Positions 41,379-50,356 of a stretch of 64,000 nt of DNA are shown here, in pieces. The stretch is taken from the NCBI GenBank assembly GCA_016201865.1, contig JACQCA010000039.1:1-64000 (forward strand), in the 5' to 3' direction. Origin of the DNA: Nitrospirota bacterium (lineage in GTDB: Bacteria > Nitrospirota > Nitrospiria > JACQBZ01). Below the pieces are notes generated by a model, which had not been told where the DNA came from, searched no databases, and saw only the letters and a program-made list of their open reading frames with translations. Position 1 is the stretch's first letter, and every line of letters starts with the position of its first letter. Position numbers and translations under genes: made by a program.

Positions 41379-43491
41379 AGGCGACCAGCGAACTATTCGT
41401 CGGGTCGGCCGCCACCGCGAAAAAGCTGTAGTTGGACGGGCTGCTCGTGGAGGTCCAGATACCGGGAATCGTCGGGACTTCCGGTGAACCCGGCCCTTCG
41501 ACCGATCCTTCGACCGCCGTCACAATCAACGAGTAATGTTTATTATTTGACAGCCCGGTCAGCGTGAAGGGGCTGGTCGCGTTGGCGATTGTTGCACCGC
41601 CCGTCAGAGTCGAGTAGTTGTCCTTTGTCACGCCGGACTGCTCGGCGTAATAGAGGTTATACGACGCGGCGCCTAAAATCTGATCCCAGGCCACCGTCAC
41701 CCGCCCGTCTCCCGGCGTAGCCGTCACCCGAATCGGCGGCGAGGGTTGAACGCCGTCGGACGGCGGGACTCCGGTAAAGACGAAGGGTCCGATATCTGTT
41801 AGATAAGCGATGTCGCCATCGGCCAGCCATGGGGTGTTGACGGACGTCGCCGGAGCAATATCAACGACACTGATGTCGCTTCCATCGTAGTACCGAAGAG
41901 CGCCCGCGGCGTCAAGCCAGACGAGCTGTCCACGCTGAAGTTGCACAGCGGGTTCCTGCTGACCCGGTGGGCCAGGTCGCGTTGATGGATCGCTTGTCAG
42001 AAGGACCCCTCCATTGAGAATGATGTTTCGCGTTGTTCCATCGGTGTGGAGCCACGAAACATGGCGTCCATCGGTTTGAGGGGAAGAGTTCTGACCCGCT
42101 GTATCCGTTGTGAGCTGAACTGGGGCTGGACTCGCCGTTGTGCTGTCGTATAAAAAAACCTGTGAGATGCCGCTTACCGTTTTTACATACACGATCCGGC
42201 CCTGACTCAATGACGGCTGGTCTGCGAATACTCCGGAGTCGATGACGCTCGTGGTTGTCCCGTTGTAGAAGACCAGCTTGGTGGGATTGGCTCCGTCATC
42301 AAAAAAGAACGCTGCCTTGCAGTTGCTCGTTCTGACACGCCCTGCGCCGGCCGTCGCAATGGTAGGTCCGGTCGTCACGTTAATCCCGGATGCGACGTTG
42401 GTGGCGACCCCATCAGCGGGATTGACCTGGAAGACGTCCTTAACCAACGTGGTGTTGCCGGACGACTGCTGAAGGATCATTAAGACGCAGCCGTCGGCGA
42501 TGGCCACGCCCTCCGGGTTAAATGTGGTCAGGCCGAACCTCAAAGTCGTCGAGGTAACCTTCTTGGGCTGGCTTCCGTCGTTGACCCACACCCATCCATC
42601 GTCCGTCCCTCGTCGCCAGGCGCCGACGACCTGTCCCGGAGAAGAACCGCTTCCGAGGGTGAACACAACGTTGTCGATGTTGCCCGGACTATTCACAGCA
42701 TCCTTCTGCTGAACTTGAGCAACATTTGTCCCGTCGTAGAAGAACACGGTACTGCTTGCTGCATCAAACAAGAGCACCTTTCCCCGACTGGTGCTGCTGT
42801 TCCTTTTGCCCCAGCTATCACCGCTTCCGAGTCTGCGAGCCCGGGTGGTCAGGGTCGCGGACGTCCAGATGGTGTTGTTTCCTCGGGACCGGGCGGTCAC
42901 CACAACCGTGTCGGACGCCCCGTCCTGCGCGTTGGACAGAACGGTGACGGTTACCGTTAGATTCGTGTTGGCGCTCGCGGCCAGCGAGACGTTGCTCACG
43001 GAGAGGATTGTTGACCAGAGATTGCCGTTGAGCGTCAGATCAAAAACGTCCGCCGCCTGGCCTGTGTTTGACACCTGGAGGGTATAGACGACGGTCAGCC
43101 CCGGGGCGTTCGTGCCGGATGTCGGATTTGAACTGAGCGTAACGACCGTGACATTGGCAGCCGGCTCGTCGGAGGCATTGCCAGGGAAAAATCGCGCGTC
43201 AATCTCCGATTTATTCGTCCAGCCGTCGCCGTCGGAATCGAGCGTTTCGATCGCGCTGAAGCTGTGACTATGACTTTGGAAATCATTCGCGTAATTATTA
43301 TGCGGTGTAGTACTGCTCGGAAAGTTCGGGTGGCACAGATTGCATGCGTTCAACCTCGTCCCGCTGGTACCGTATCGGGTGTCGAAATCCGTAAGATATT
43401 GAGGGACTGCCAGAACCGCAACCGGGTTTAAAACAACCCCAACGATGAACAGGAAAAATAACGGTGTCCTAATCGTCATGGATCTGCTCAT
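41341..43491 (-). CDS. large exported protein with N-terminal CXXCH and fibronectin-III-like domain (probably the 5' part of a frameshifted gene)
   Basis: 716 aa; signal peptide, CNLCHPNF, [25 protein letters not shown] Fn3; ends inside a BNR-like repeat. Confidence 0.75.
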   Translation of the reverse strand: MSRSMTIRTPLFFLFIVGVVLNPVAVLAVPQYLTDFDTRYGTSGTRLNACNLCHPNFPSSTTPHNNYANDFQSHSHSFSAIETLDSDGDGWTNKSEIDARFFPGNASDEPAANVTVVTLSSNPTSGTNAPGLTVVYTLQVSNTGQAADVFDLTLNGNLWSTILSVSNVSLAASANTNLTVTVTVLSNAQDGASDTVVVTARSRGNNTIWTSATLTTRARRLGSGDSWGKRNSSTSRGKVLLFDAASSTVFFYDGTNVAQVQQKDAVNSPGNIDNVVFTLGSGSSPGQVVGAWRRGTDDGWVWVNDGSQPKKVTSTTLRFGLTTFNPEGVAIADGCVLMILQQSSGNTTLVKDVFQVNPADGVATNVASGINVTTGPTIATAGAGRVRTSNCKAAFFFDDGANPTKLVFYNGTTTSVIDSGVFADQPSLSQGRIVYVKTVSGISQVFLYDSTTASPAPVQLTTDTAGQNSSPQTDGRHVSWLHTDGTTRNIILNGGVLLTSDPSTRPGPPGQQEPAVQLQRGQLVWLDAAGALRYYDGSDISVVDIAPATSVNTPWLADGDIAYLTDIGPFVFTGVPPSDGVQPSPPIRVTATPGDGRVTVAWDQILGAASYNLYYAEQSGVTKDNYSTLTGGATIANATSPFTLTGLSNNKHYSLIVTAVEGSVEGPGSPEVPTIPGIWTSTSSPSNYSFFAVAADPTNSSLVAYAAGKENINWWK

Positions 43492-43617
43492 GGAAACTGT
43501 GCCTCCGGATCTATTTTGAGTATTGCCGATTCTATTCGAGTGGCGTAAAAAGGTCTAAGGTCTATAGATGCTTTTCACATCACAGACCTCGACATGAATT
43601 ACGTTATGTATAAATAC

Positions 43618-43692
43618 TGGAGCGGGCGGCGGGATTTGAACCCGCGACCAAGAGCTTGGGAAGCTCCTACGCTACCGCTGCGCTACGCCCGC
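43618..43692 (-). tRNA. tRNA-Gly (anticodon CCC)
   Basis: GCGGGCG...anticodon loop TTCCCAA...CGCCCGC-T-CCA cloverleaf. Confidence 0.95.
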
Positions 43693-43741
43693 ACGTTGCG
43701 AGCCATTATACACCATCTGGAAATGCTGTCAAAGCCTTTTA

Positions 43742-44908
43742 TCAAAGGCTCACGGAGGCGAACTGTTTCTTGCCGACTTTAATCTGGTAGGTCTTGCCAA
43801 GGGACAGGGTGTGATTAATATCGGTGATCCGCCGGCCGTCCACGTCCACCGCGCCCTGCTGAATCAGCCGTCGGGCCTCGCTCTTGCTCTTCGCCATCCC
43901 CACCTTAACAAGGACCTGCACGACATCCGCGCCGGACTCGATATCGATCCTTGCGGCCTGCTGCGCCGGAAATTCCTTCTTCCGAAATTTCTGATCAAAG
44001 TCACGGCGCGCCTCGATGGCGGCCCCCTTTGAATGGTACCGGCTGACCAGCTCTTCCGCCAGCTTCAGTTTCGCCTCCATCGGATGCATCGCACGGATCG
44101 CGTCAAGATCGTGATCCGTCAGCAGTTCATAATAACGCAGCATGAGGGTGTCGCTGACCGACATGACCTTCCCGAACATCTCGGCCGGGGGGTCTTCGAG
44201 CGCGATATAATTTCCGTAGCTCTTGCTCATTTTTCGGACGCCGTCGGTGCCTTCCAACAGCGGCAGGGTCATCACGACCTGCGGCTCCATGCCGCGGGTG
44301 CGCTGAAGCTCCCGGCCGACCAGCAGGTTGAACTTCTGATCCGTCCCGCCCAGTTCCACGTCGGACTTCAGCGCCACGGAATCGTACCCCTGGATCAACG
44401 GGTAGTAAAACTCGAGAATGCTGATCGGCCGCTGCTCCTGATATCGTTTTTGAAAATCATCCCGTTCCAGCATCCGGGCGACGGTCATCATCGTTCCGAG
44501 CTTGATGAAATCCAGACTGGAGAGCTTTCCCAGCCATTCACTGTTGAACCGGATCTTCGTCCTCTCCCGATCCAAGATCTTGAACACCTGACGCTCATAG
44601 GTTTTGGCATATTCCCGGACTTCATTCTCCGTCAGCGACTTGCGCGACTCCATCACGCCCGACGGGTCCCCGATCATTCCCGTAAAGTCTCCGATCAGGA
44701 AGATCACCTCATGGCCCAGGTCTTGAAACTGTTTTAATTTGTGCAGCAGGACCGTGTGGCCCAGATGGAGATCGGGAGCGGTCGGATCAAACCCGGCCTT
44801 CACTCTCAACGGCCGCTTTTGGCTCAGTTTATCCATCAGCTCTTTCTCCTGGATCACTTCGACGACCCCGCGGAGAAGAAGCTTCATCTGTTGCTCGGCC
44901 GGTTTCAT
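43742..44908 (-). CDS. tyrS: tyrosyl-tRNA synthetase
   Basis: 388 aa; [18 protein letters not shown]-terminal S4 domain. Confidence 0.96.
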   Translation of the reverse strand: MKPAEQQMKLLLRGVVEVIQEKELMDKLSQKRPLRVKAGFDPTAPDLHLGHTVLLHKLKQFQDLGHEVIFLIGDFTGMIGDPSGVMESRKSLTENEVREYAKTYERQVFKILDRERTKIRFNSEWLGKLSSLDFIKLGTMMTVARMLERDDFQKRYQEQRPISILEFYYPLIQGYDSVALKSDVELGGTDQKFNLLVGRELQRTRGMEPQVVMTLPLLEGTDGVRKMSKSYGNYIALEDPPAEMFGKVMSVSDTLMLRYYELLTDHDLDAIRAMHPMEAKLKLAEELVSRYHSKGAAIEARRDFDQKFRKKEFPAQQAARIDIESGADVVQVLVKVGMAKSKSEARRLIQQGAVDVDGRRITDINHTLSLGKTYQIKVGKKQFASVSL

Positions 44909-46320
44909 CCGGTTCCTTTTTTTCGAGGAAGATGGATTGCGGAACCGTAAACATCCTCCGCCGCCTCCATCATCGCCTCCGACAGCGTGGGGTGGGCATG
45001 AATCATCTCGGCGATATCCGACGCCTTGGCGCCGAGGCGCATCGCGATCGCCGCTTCATGGATCATGTCGGAGGCATGCGGACCGACGATATGCACACCC
45101 CGGATGCGCTCGGTTTCGGCCTCGGCGATCACCTTCACCACGCCGACGATTTCATCCATCGTATGCGCGCGCCCTAATGCCCGGAAGGGATACCGTCCGA
45201 CGCGGACCGAAAGCCCCCGCTCGACCGCCTCCCATTCCTTGAGGCCCACCGTCCCGATCTCGGGCATTGTGAAGATGCCGGCCGGAACGATGTCGTAATT
45301 CATCGAATGCCCGCCGGAATCGGAGACGGCATTGGCCGCGGCGATCTTCCCTTCGGCCGAAGCGACATGGGCCAACAGGATCCGCCCGACGGCGTCGCCG
45401 ACGCCATAGACGCCGGGCGCGCCGGTTTCCATCCGTTCATTCACAAGGATCTCGCCGCGCTTTCCGAGGCCGACCCCGGCCTCGTCCAGCCCCAGCCCCT
45501 CCGTATTCATCCGCCGCCCGATCGAGACCAGAAGACGCTCGGCCGCGGTCGTCCGGCCGTCGCTCAACGTCGCGACGATCTGGGTGGGTTCGACGACCAC
45601 TTTTTCCACGCGCTTGCCGAGATGGAGCGTGATGCCGCGCTTGTTCATCTCCCGCTGGATGAGGGAGGAGACCTCCTCATCCTCGGTCGCCAGTGGACGG
45701 TTTTTCATCTCGACCATCGTCACGGCGGCGCCCAGCGCTTGATACAGGAAGGCGAACTCGCAACCCTCGATCCCGGCCCCGACGATGAGAAGGCTTTTCG
45801 GAAGGACACGGGGCTCCAGGGCCTCTTCGCTCGTGATCACCCGTTCTCCGTCAAATGGAAAGATCGACGGCTTGATCGGTTTGGATCCGGTCGCGAGGAC
45901 GATGCGGTCCGCTTCGATTCGTCTTGATGATCCACCCGCATCGCTCACCTCGACGGTGCGCGGTCCGAGCAATCGGCCGCGGCCCTTCAGCAGATCCACG
46001 CCCCAGCTTTTCAGCAGCGCATGGATCCCGCGGACCTGGGTCCGGACGATCCGCTGTTTTCGCTCCAGCATTCGCGTGACGTCGTACGTCGGCTCGCTCG
46101 TCACGCGAATGCCGAACTCCTCGGCACGCGCAAGCAGGCCCACCACCTCGGCGTTGAAGATCAGCGCCTTGCTGGGGATGCAGCCTTTGTTGAGACAGGT
46201 CCCGCCGACTTCCTGCTCTTCAATCAAACTCACCTGCGCGCCGAGCTGAGCCGCACGGATGGCCGCCACATAACCGCCCGGGCCGGCGCCGATCACAAGG
46301 ATTCGTCGGCCTGCTTCCAT
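44905..46320 (-). CDS. lpdA: dihydrolipoyl dehydrogenase
   Basis: 471 aa; [29 protein letters not shown]-terminal HAHPTLSEA. Confidence 0.96.
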   Translation of the reverse strand: MEAGRRILVIGAGPGGYVAAIRAAQLGAQVSLIEEQEVGGTCLNKGCIPSKALIFNAEVVGLLARAEEFGIRVTSEPTYDVTRMLERKQRIVRTQVRGIHALLKSWGVDLLKGRGRLLGPRTVEVSDAGGSSRRIEADRIVLATGSKPIKPSIFPFDGERVITSEEALEPRVLPKSLLIVGAGIEGCEFAFLYQALGAAVTMVEMKNRPLATEDEEVSSLIQREMNKRGITLHLGKRVEKVVVEPTQIVATLSDGRTTAAERLLVSIGRRMNTEGLGLDEAGVGLGKRGEILVNERMETGAPGVYGVGDAVGRILLAHVASAEGKIAAANAVSDSGGHSMNYDIVPAGIFTMPEIGTVGLKEWEAVERGLSVRVGRYPFRALGRAHTMDEIVGVVKVIAEAETERIRGVHIVGPHASDMIHEAAIAMRLGAKASDIAEMIHAHPTLSEAMMEAAEDVYGSAIHLPRKKGTG

Positions 46321-46326
46321 CGTCTT

Positions 46327-46713
46327 TTAGTCCGCCTTCTCTTTGAGATAGTCGCCGTACTGCCTTGCGTCCATGAGTTGTTTGACCTCCGATGGATGGG
46401 TCATCTGGATCTTGACGATCCAGCCCTTTCCGTAAGGATCCTGATTCACAAGCTCCGGTTTGTCCTTGAGCTCTTCGTTCACAGCAAGAATCTTTCCGCT
46501 GACCGGGGTATAGACCGCAGAGGTGGTCTTTGTGGATTCCACCTCGCCGATCTCCTGGCCGGATCGAACCTCGGCGCCGACTTTCGGGAGCTCAAGATAA
46601 ACGACGTCCCCCAACGCGTCTTGTGCGAAATGGGTAATCCCCAACACCGCCGTGCGATCTTCTTGGCGGATCCATTCATGCTCGGCGTGATAACGCAATC
46701 CTTCGGGTATCAT
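46327..46713 (-). CDS. gcvH: glycine cleavage system H protein
   Basis: 128 aa; ALGDVVYLELPKVGAEV, ESTKTTSAVYTPVSG lipoyl site. Confidence 0.96.
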   Translation of the reverse strand: MIPEGLRYHAEHEWIRQEDRTAVLGITHFAQDALGDVVYLELPKVGAEVRSGQEIGEVESTKTTSAVYTPVSGKILAVNEELKDKPELVNQDPYGKGWIVKIQMTHPSEVKQLMDARQYGDYLKEKAD

Positions 46714-46737
46714 CTGTCCTCCATTAAATGTTGTGAC

Positions 46738-46855
46738 CCGTCAACTCATGCCGGCCGTGGGGATCTACCCAGCGAGCAAGGCGAGCGAGAGGGGGAGGCT
46801 CCAGTCCGCATGAGGCGGATGGAGGGGGCGACGCGAGCCCCTATAAATTGACCCT
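46738..46855. repeat. intergenic repeat-like element with hairpin, related to sequences at 7788-7819 and 30234-30251
   Basis: Shared ATAGGGGCTCGCGTCGCC (reverse strand) and CTCGCTGGGTAGATCCCCACGGC; internal CTCCAGTCCGC/GCGGATGGAG hairpin. Confidence 0.5.
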
Positions 46856-46864
46856 GATACTAAA

Positions 46865-48307
46865 TTACGGATGCGGTCTTGTCAAGAGCCCGTCCGCGGC
46901 CTTTTCATCCTCGAAGAACAGAAGCCCCGTGTCGTCAAAGTCGGCCGGATGGGCTGCGATCCAGGGCTCTTCGGAGAGCGGAACCAGAGCGATCACCCGC
47001 TTTGAGTCGCCGATGAGTTCCTTCATCCGGCCCAGAACCGCAGCCGCATCGTCGGGGTTCTGTTGAAAGGACAACGATACGCCGAAATAATCGACCCCGC
47101 GCTGTTTTTCCTCCAACAGATCGATTCCGGACCGGGCCAATGCCCAATGTGGCTGCGTGACGGCCGCCGGCGGGAGGATGCGGACCCAAACCATAGCGGG
47201 ATAGCGCTCCTGAACCGTCTTGATCACCTGGGCCAAGCGGTTTAGTGCCTCCCGGTTTTTCCAGCCGACCCATTTCCAGAACAACGGCGCGCCGGAAAAT
47301 TCCGGGAAGGGATCCGATCGGCCGCCTGAACCCGGAGCCGCAACCCATTGATCGGGCTGCACGGTTTCACCAAAATCGTTCAAAAAGCCGTCCCGGGCCG
47401 CCGGGCTGAATCCTTCCCATGGACCGGTCCAGGGATCCTCGTCGATCACAAGGCCGTCAACCCCCGTCGCAGCCATATCCAGATAGAGTCGGCCCAGACG
47501 GTCCAGCGTGGTCGGGTTGAAAAGATCCAATGCCTCCGTCGAGGTCATGCGTTTCTTGACCGGGTCATACCCGATGTCGCGTTCTTCTCCGGGAACTTTG
47601 AACCAGGGCAGATGGCGCGAGGGAATCCGAACCCAGACCTTGAGACCGCGCGCATGGGCCGCGGCGGCGGTCGAAGAAAGGCGATCATCGATCACGGGGG
47701 CCTGATCCGTTCTAAAATAAACCCCGTTGGCCCCATACCCCCGAACGACCATCGTGAGGACACCCGGGATCGTTACTTTTTCAACCATCTTTTCCATCGC
47801 ACCCATCGCCTCTCCCGGATCCCCCGCCCGGATGATTCCGATCTGCCGCGCCGATGGTCGTTGGGCCGTCCTTGGAGTCCGAAGACCTTCTACAAACCCG
47901 ATGCGCAATGCGGCCTCGTATCGGTGGGAGGACTGCGGAAAATTCTTTTGAAAGGATTGATACTCTCTCAACGCCGACTCAAAGGCCCCGCCGGATTCAT
48001 AGGATTTTCCAAGCATCCATTGCGCCTCTTCCAAAAGCGGGGCGCCCGGAAAACGGCCGATCACGGCCTGAAATTGCCGCACGGCCTTTTCGTAGCTGCG
48101 ATCCTGATAGGCCCTCATGCCCTCATCAAACATGGCTTGCTGATCGGCCGGGACGGTAAGGGGCATCCCCTCGGGAGACGGCATCCCGACACAGCCCGCA
48201 ATCCCAAACGCTATGAGGAGGCCGAGAACGATCCGTGCGAGGTCGATCATCGTCATCGATCGCTTCACCGGTTTAATAAGACAACCATCGTCAGAAATTT
48301 TTTGCAA
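46865..48307 (-). CDS. lipoprotein with TPR-like N-terminus and glycosidase-like (PgaB-like) TIM-barrel C-terminal region
   Basis: 480 aa; lipobox IAGC, ...YEKAVRQFQAVIGRFPGAPLLEEA, then GVYFRTDQAPVIDD...GVDGLVIDEDPW. Confidence 0.55.
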   Translation of the reverse strand: MQKISDDGCLIKPVKRSMTMIDLARIVLGLLIAFGIAGCVGMPSPEGMPLTVPADQQAMFDEGMRAYQDRSYEKAVRQFQAVIGRFPGAPLLEEAQWMLGKSYESGGAFESALREYQSFQKNFPQSSHRYEAALRIGFVEGLRTPRTAQRPSARQIGIIRAGDPGEAMGAMEKMVEKVTIPGVLTMVVRGYGANGVYFRTDQAPVIDDRLSSTAAAAHARGLKVWVRIPSRHLPWFKVPGEERDIGYDPVKKRMTSTEALDLFNPTTLDRLGRLYLDMAATGVDGLVIDEDPWTGPWEGFSPAARDGFLNDFGETVQPDQWVAAPGSGGRSDPFPEFSGAPLFWKWVGWKNREALNRLAQVIKTVQERYPAMVWVRILPPAAVTQPHWALARSGIDLLEEKQRGVDYFGVSLSFQQNPDDAAAVLGRMKELIGDSKRVIALVPLSEEPWIAAHPADFDDTGLLFFEDEKAADGLLTRPHP

Positions 48308-49736
48308 CCTGGTTGGCCAATTCCAGCGCGGACCGGGCCGACTCCAAGGCCGCGACGGGACGGCGGCCCAGATCCGGCAACAGATAGAGGTTTTTAAGGG
48401 AGGTCAAATAGTAACACGCCCCATCCCGCGCCACCCTCCGAGTCGTTCGGACCTGCTCCGCCAACTTCAACGGGATCCGGGCGGCGGCCTCCGTCTCGCC
48501 CAGGTCGTCGCCTAAAAAGGTCAGCGCACCCTCGGAGAAAGGCATCAACCACGTCAAGTGGGAGGTCACCGAGGGAATCAGGGTTTTCAGAATTTCTCGA
48601 TTCGGGCTGTCGGATTCCGGAAGGTACCCGACGACCCGGAGGGCCCGCTTCCCGTCGGGCGCAGCCCAATGATCCTGGACCGGATTCACCTGAAGGTAAA
48701 AAAAGTTGTCGGACAGCGAAGGGCGCAGGTACGACCGCAGGAAAAGGAGATGGTCTTTCATCGGGAACGGGAGCACCCGGTCCGGGACACCGTAATAAAG
48801 CGCGTACGGCCTTCGTTGTGGAGACTTGTCGGTGGACGACGGCCAAGGGAGATTCAGGATGACGGACGTGCCGTGAACCATCTCGCCGTCGGCCGTTCGA
48901 ATCCCGTCCGCATGGCGGTGTCGGAGCACGATCTCCGAAACGGGTTGACGATAGACGACGTCGCCGTGGCACTCCTGAATCACCTTGACGAGCAGCTCGG
49001 ACAGGCGGGGAATCCCGCCGCTGACGGTGATCATCTCCCGCCGGATCAACCCCAGCAGATGGATCAGATCCAGACCGGTCGCTTCTTCCGTCGTCTTTCC
49101 GATAAAAATCAGAAGGAGCAGCTCCAGTCCGCGCCCAATCTCGGGCACCAAACCATGACGACGGATCGGGTCCGACGCCGGCTGCCGGCGTTGGGTCCGC
49201 ACGGCCGAGAAATAGCGCATCCGTGCACGGAACGCGCGGATCCAGTCCCGCACCGTCCCCGGCTTCAGTCGTTGGGCCTGATGCATCCTCGGCCGGATAA
49301 TCTCATCCCACCGCTCCATCTCGGCCCCGAAGGCCGCAAGCTCCTGGACCTGGTCCGGAAACTCCCGTTTCAATTCGTCCAATCCTTCTCCCGATTCCGT
49401 AAAATAATCCAAACGGTGATCCGGCAGGACGATCTGGAGCGGCGGCTGGGTCTTGCGAAAAAGGAGGCCTTCGCGCTTTAAGAGCGACAACGACAGGCCC
49501 ATTTCGGTGAAAAGACGATCGTACAGGCCGTCCCGCTCGAATCCCAGGAAAAGGGTCGGCCCTTGAATGAAGGTATATCCCTCTTTGTGGATATGGACGG
49601 AGGCCCCTCCAGACGTCGGGGCCTCTTCGAGGACCAGGACCTGTTTGCCGCGTTTGGCCAACAAGGCGGCGCAGAGAAGCCCTTCCAGGCCGGCGCCGAC
49701 GACGATGACATCATACCGTCTGGAGGAATTCAGCAT
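48291..49736 (-). CDS. FAD-dependent oxidoreductase, phytoene desaturase-like
   Basis: 481 aa; YDVIVVGAGLEGLLCAALLAKRGKQVLVLEEAPTSGG. Confidence 0.82.
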   Translation of the reverse strand: MLNSSRRYDVIVVGAGLEGLLCAALLAKRGKQVLVLEEAPTSGGASVHIHKEGYTFIQGPTLFLGFERDGLYDRLFTEMGLSLSLLKREGLLFRKTQPPLQIVLPDHRLDYFTESGEGLDELKREFPDQVQELAAFGAEMERWDEIIRPRMHQAQRLKPGTVRDWIRAFRARMRYFSAVRTQRRQPASDPIRRHGLVPEIGRGLELLLLIFIGKTTEEATGLDLIHLLGLIRREMITVSGGIPRLSELLVKVIQECHGDVVYRQPVSEIVLRHRHADGIRTADGEMVHGTSVILNLPWPSSTDKSPQRRPYALYYGVPDRVLPFPMKDHLLFLRSYLRPSLSDNFFYLQVNPVQDHWAAPDGKRALRVVGYLPESDSPNREILKTLIPSVTSHLTWLMPFSEGALTFLGDDLGETEAAARIPLKLAEQVRTTRRVARDGACYYLTSLKNLYLLPDLGRRPVAALESARSALELANQVAKNF

Positions 49737-49745
49737 GTCCGTACG

Positions 49746-50165
49746 TCAGAATTGAAGTTCAAGAGTGCTGAAGAAGTAACCGATCTCAAACTGCGCCGAT
49801 TCGCGGGAATCCGATCCGTGAACCACATTGTGCTCGATGTCCGTGCCGAACTCCCGGCGGATTGTTCCCGGCGCGGCCTCTTTCGGATGGGTCGCCCCCA
49901 TCAGATCGCGGTGGCGTTTAACGGCGTCCTCCCCTTCCAGCACCAGCACGACCATCGGTCCGCCGGCCATGAAGTCGGTCAGTCTGCCGAAGAACGGCCG
50001 CGCGCGATGGACGTCATAGAAGCCCTCCGCCTGCGACTTCGTCAGCCGCACCTTTTTCATGGCCCGGATGGCGAACCCCTGTTGCTCGTACCGCTTGATG
50101 ATCTCCCCGGTGAGATTTCGCGAAACCGCATCCGGCTTGATGATCGCCAACGTCCGCTCGACCAC
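49746..50165 (-). CDS. ndk: nucleoside diphosphate kinase
   Basis: 139 aa; [29 protein letters not shown]-type active site ([10 protein letters not shown]). Confidence 0.97.
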   Translation of the reverse strand: MVERTLAIIKPDAVSRNLTGEIIKRYEQQGFAIRAMKKVRLTKSQAEGFYDVHRARPFFGRLTDFMAGGPMVVLVLEGEDAVKRHRDLMGATHPKEAAPGTIRREFGTDIEHNVVHGSDSRESAQFEIGYFFSTLELQF

Positions 50166-50356
50166 GCAGAAACTCTCCTCCTAAATCGATTTGGAGGTTG
50201 GTATTGTAACGAAACCGCCTTTGAATTGCAATCGGTTTTCCGTGCAGCCGATTTCCTCGCGACCCTCGTTCGGCGCTTCCATCAAACCATCGCGGGTCGC
50301 ACCCATTTGACTCGGAACATCCCTTTTAGTAAGATCGTTTCTCATCGAGAGGTTCC

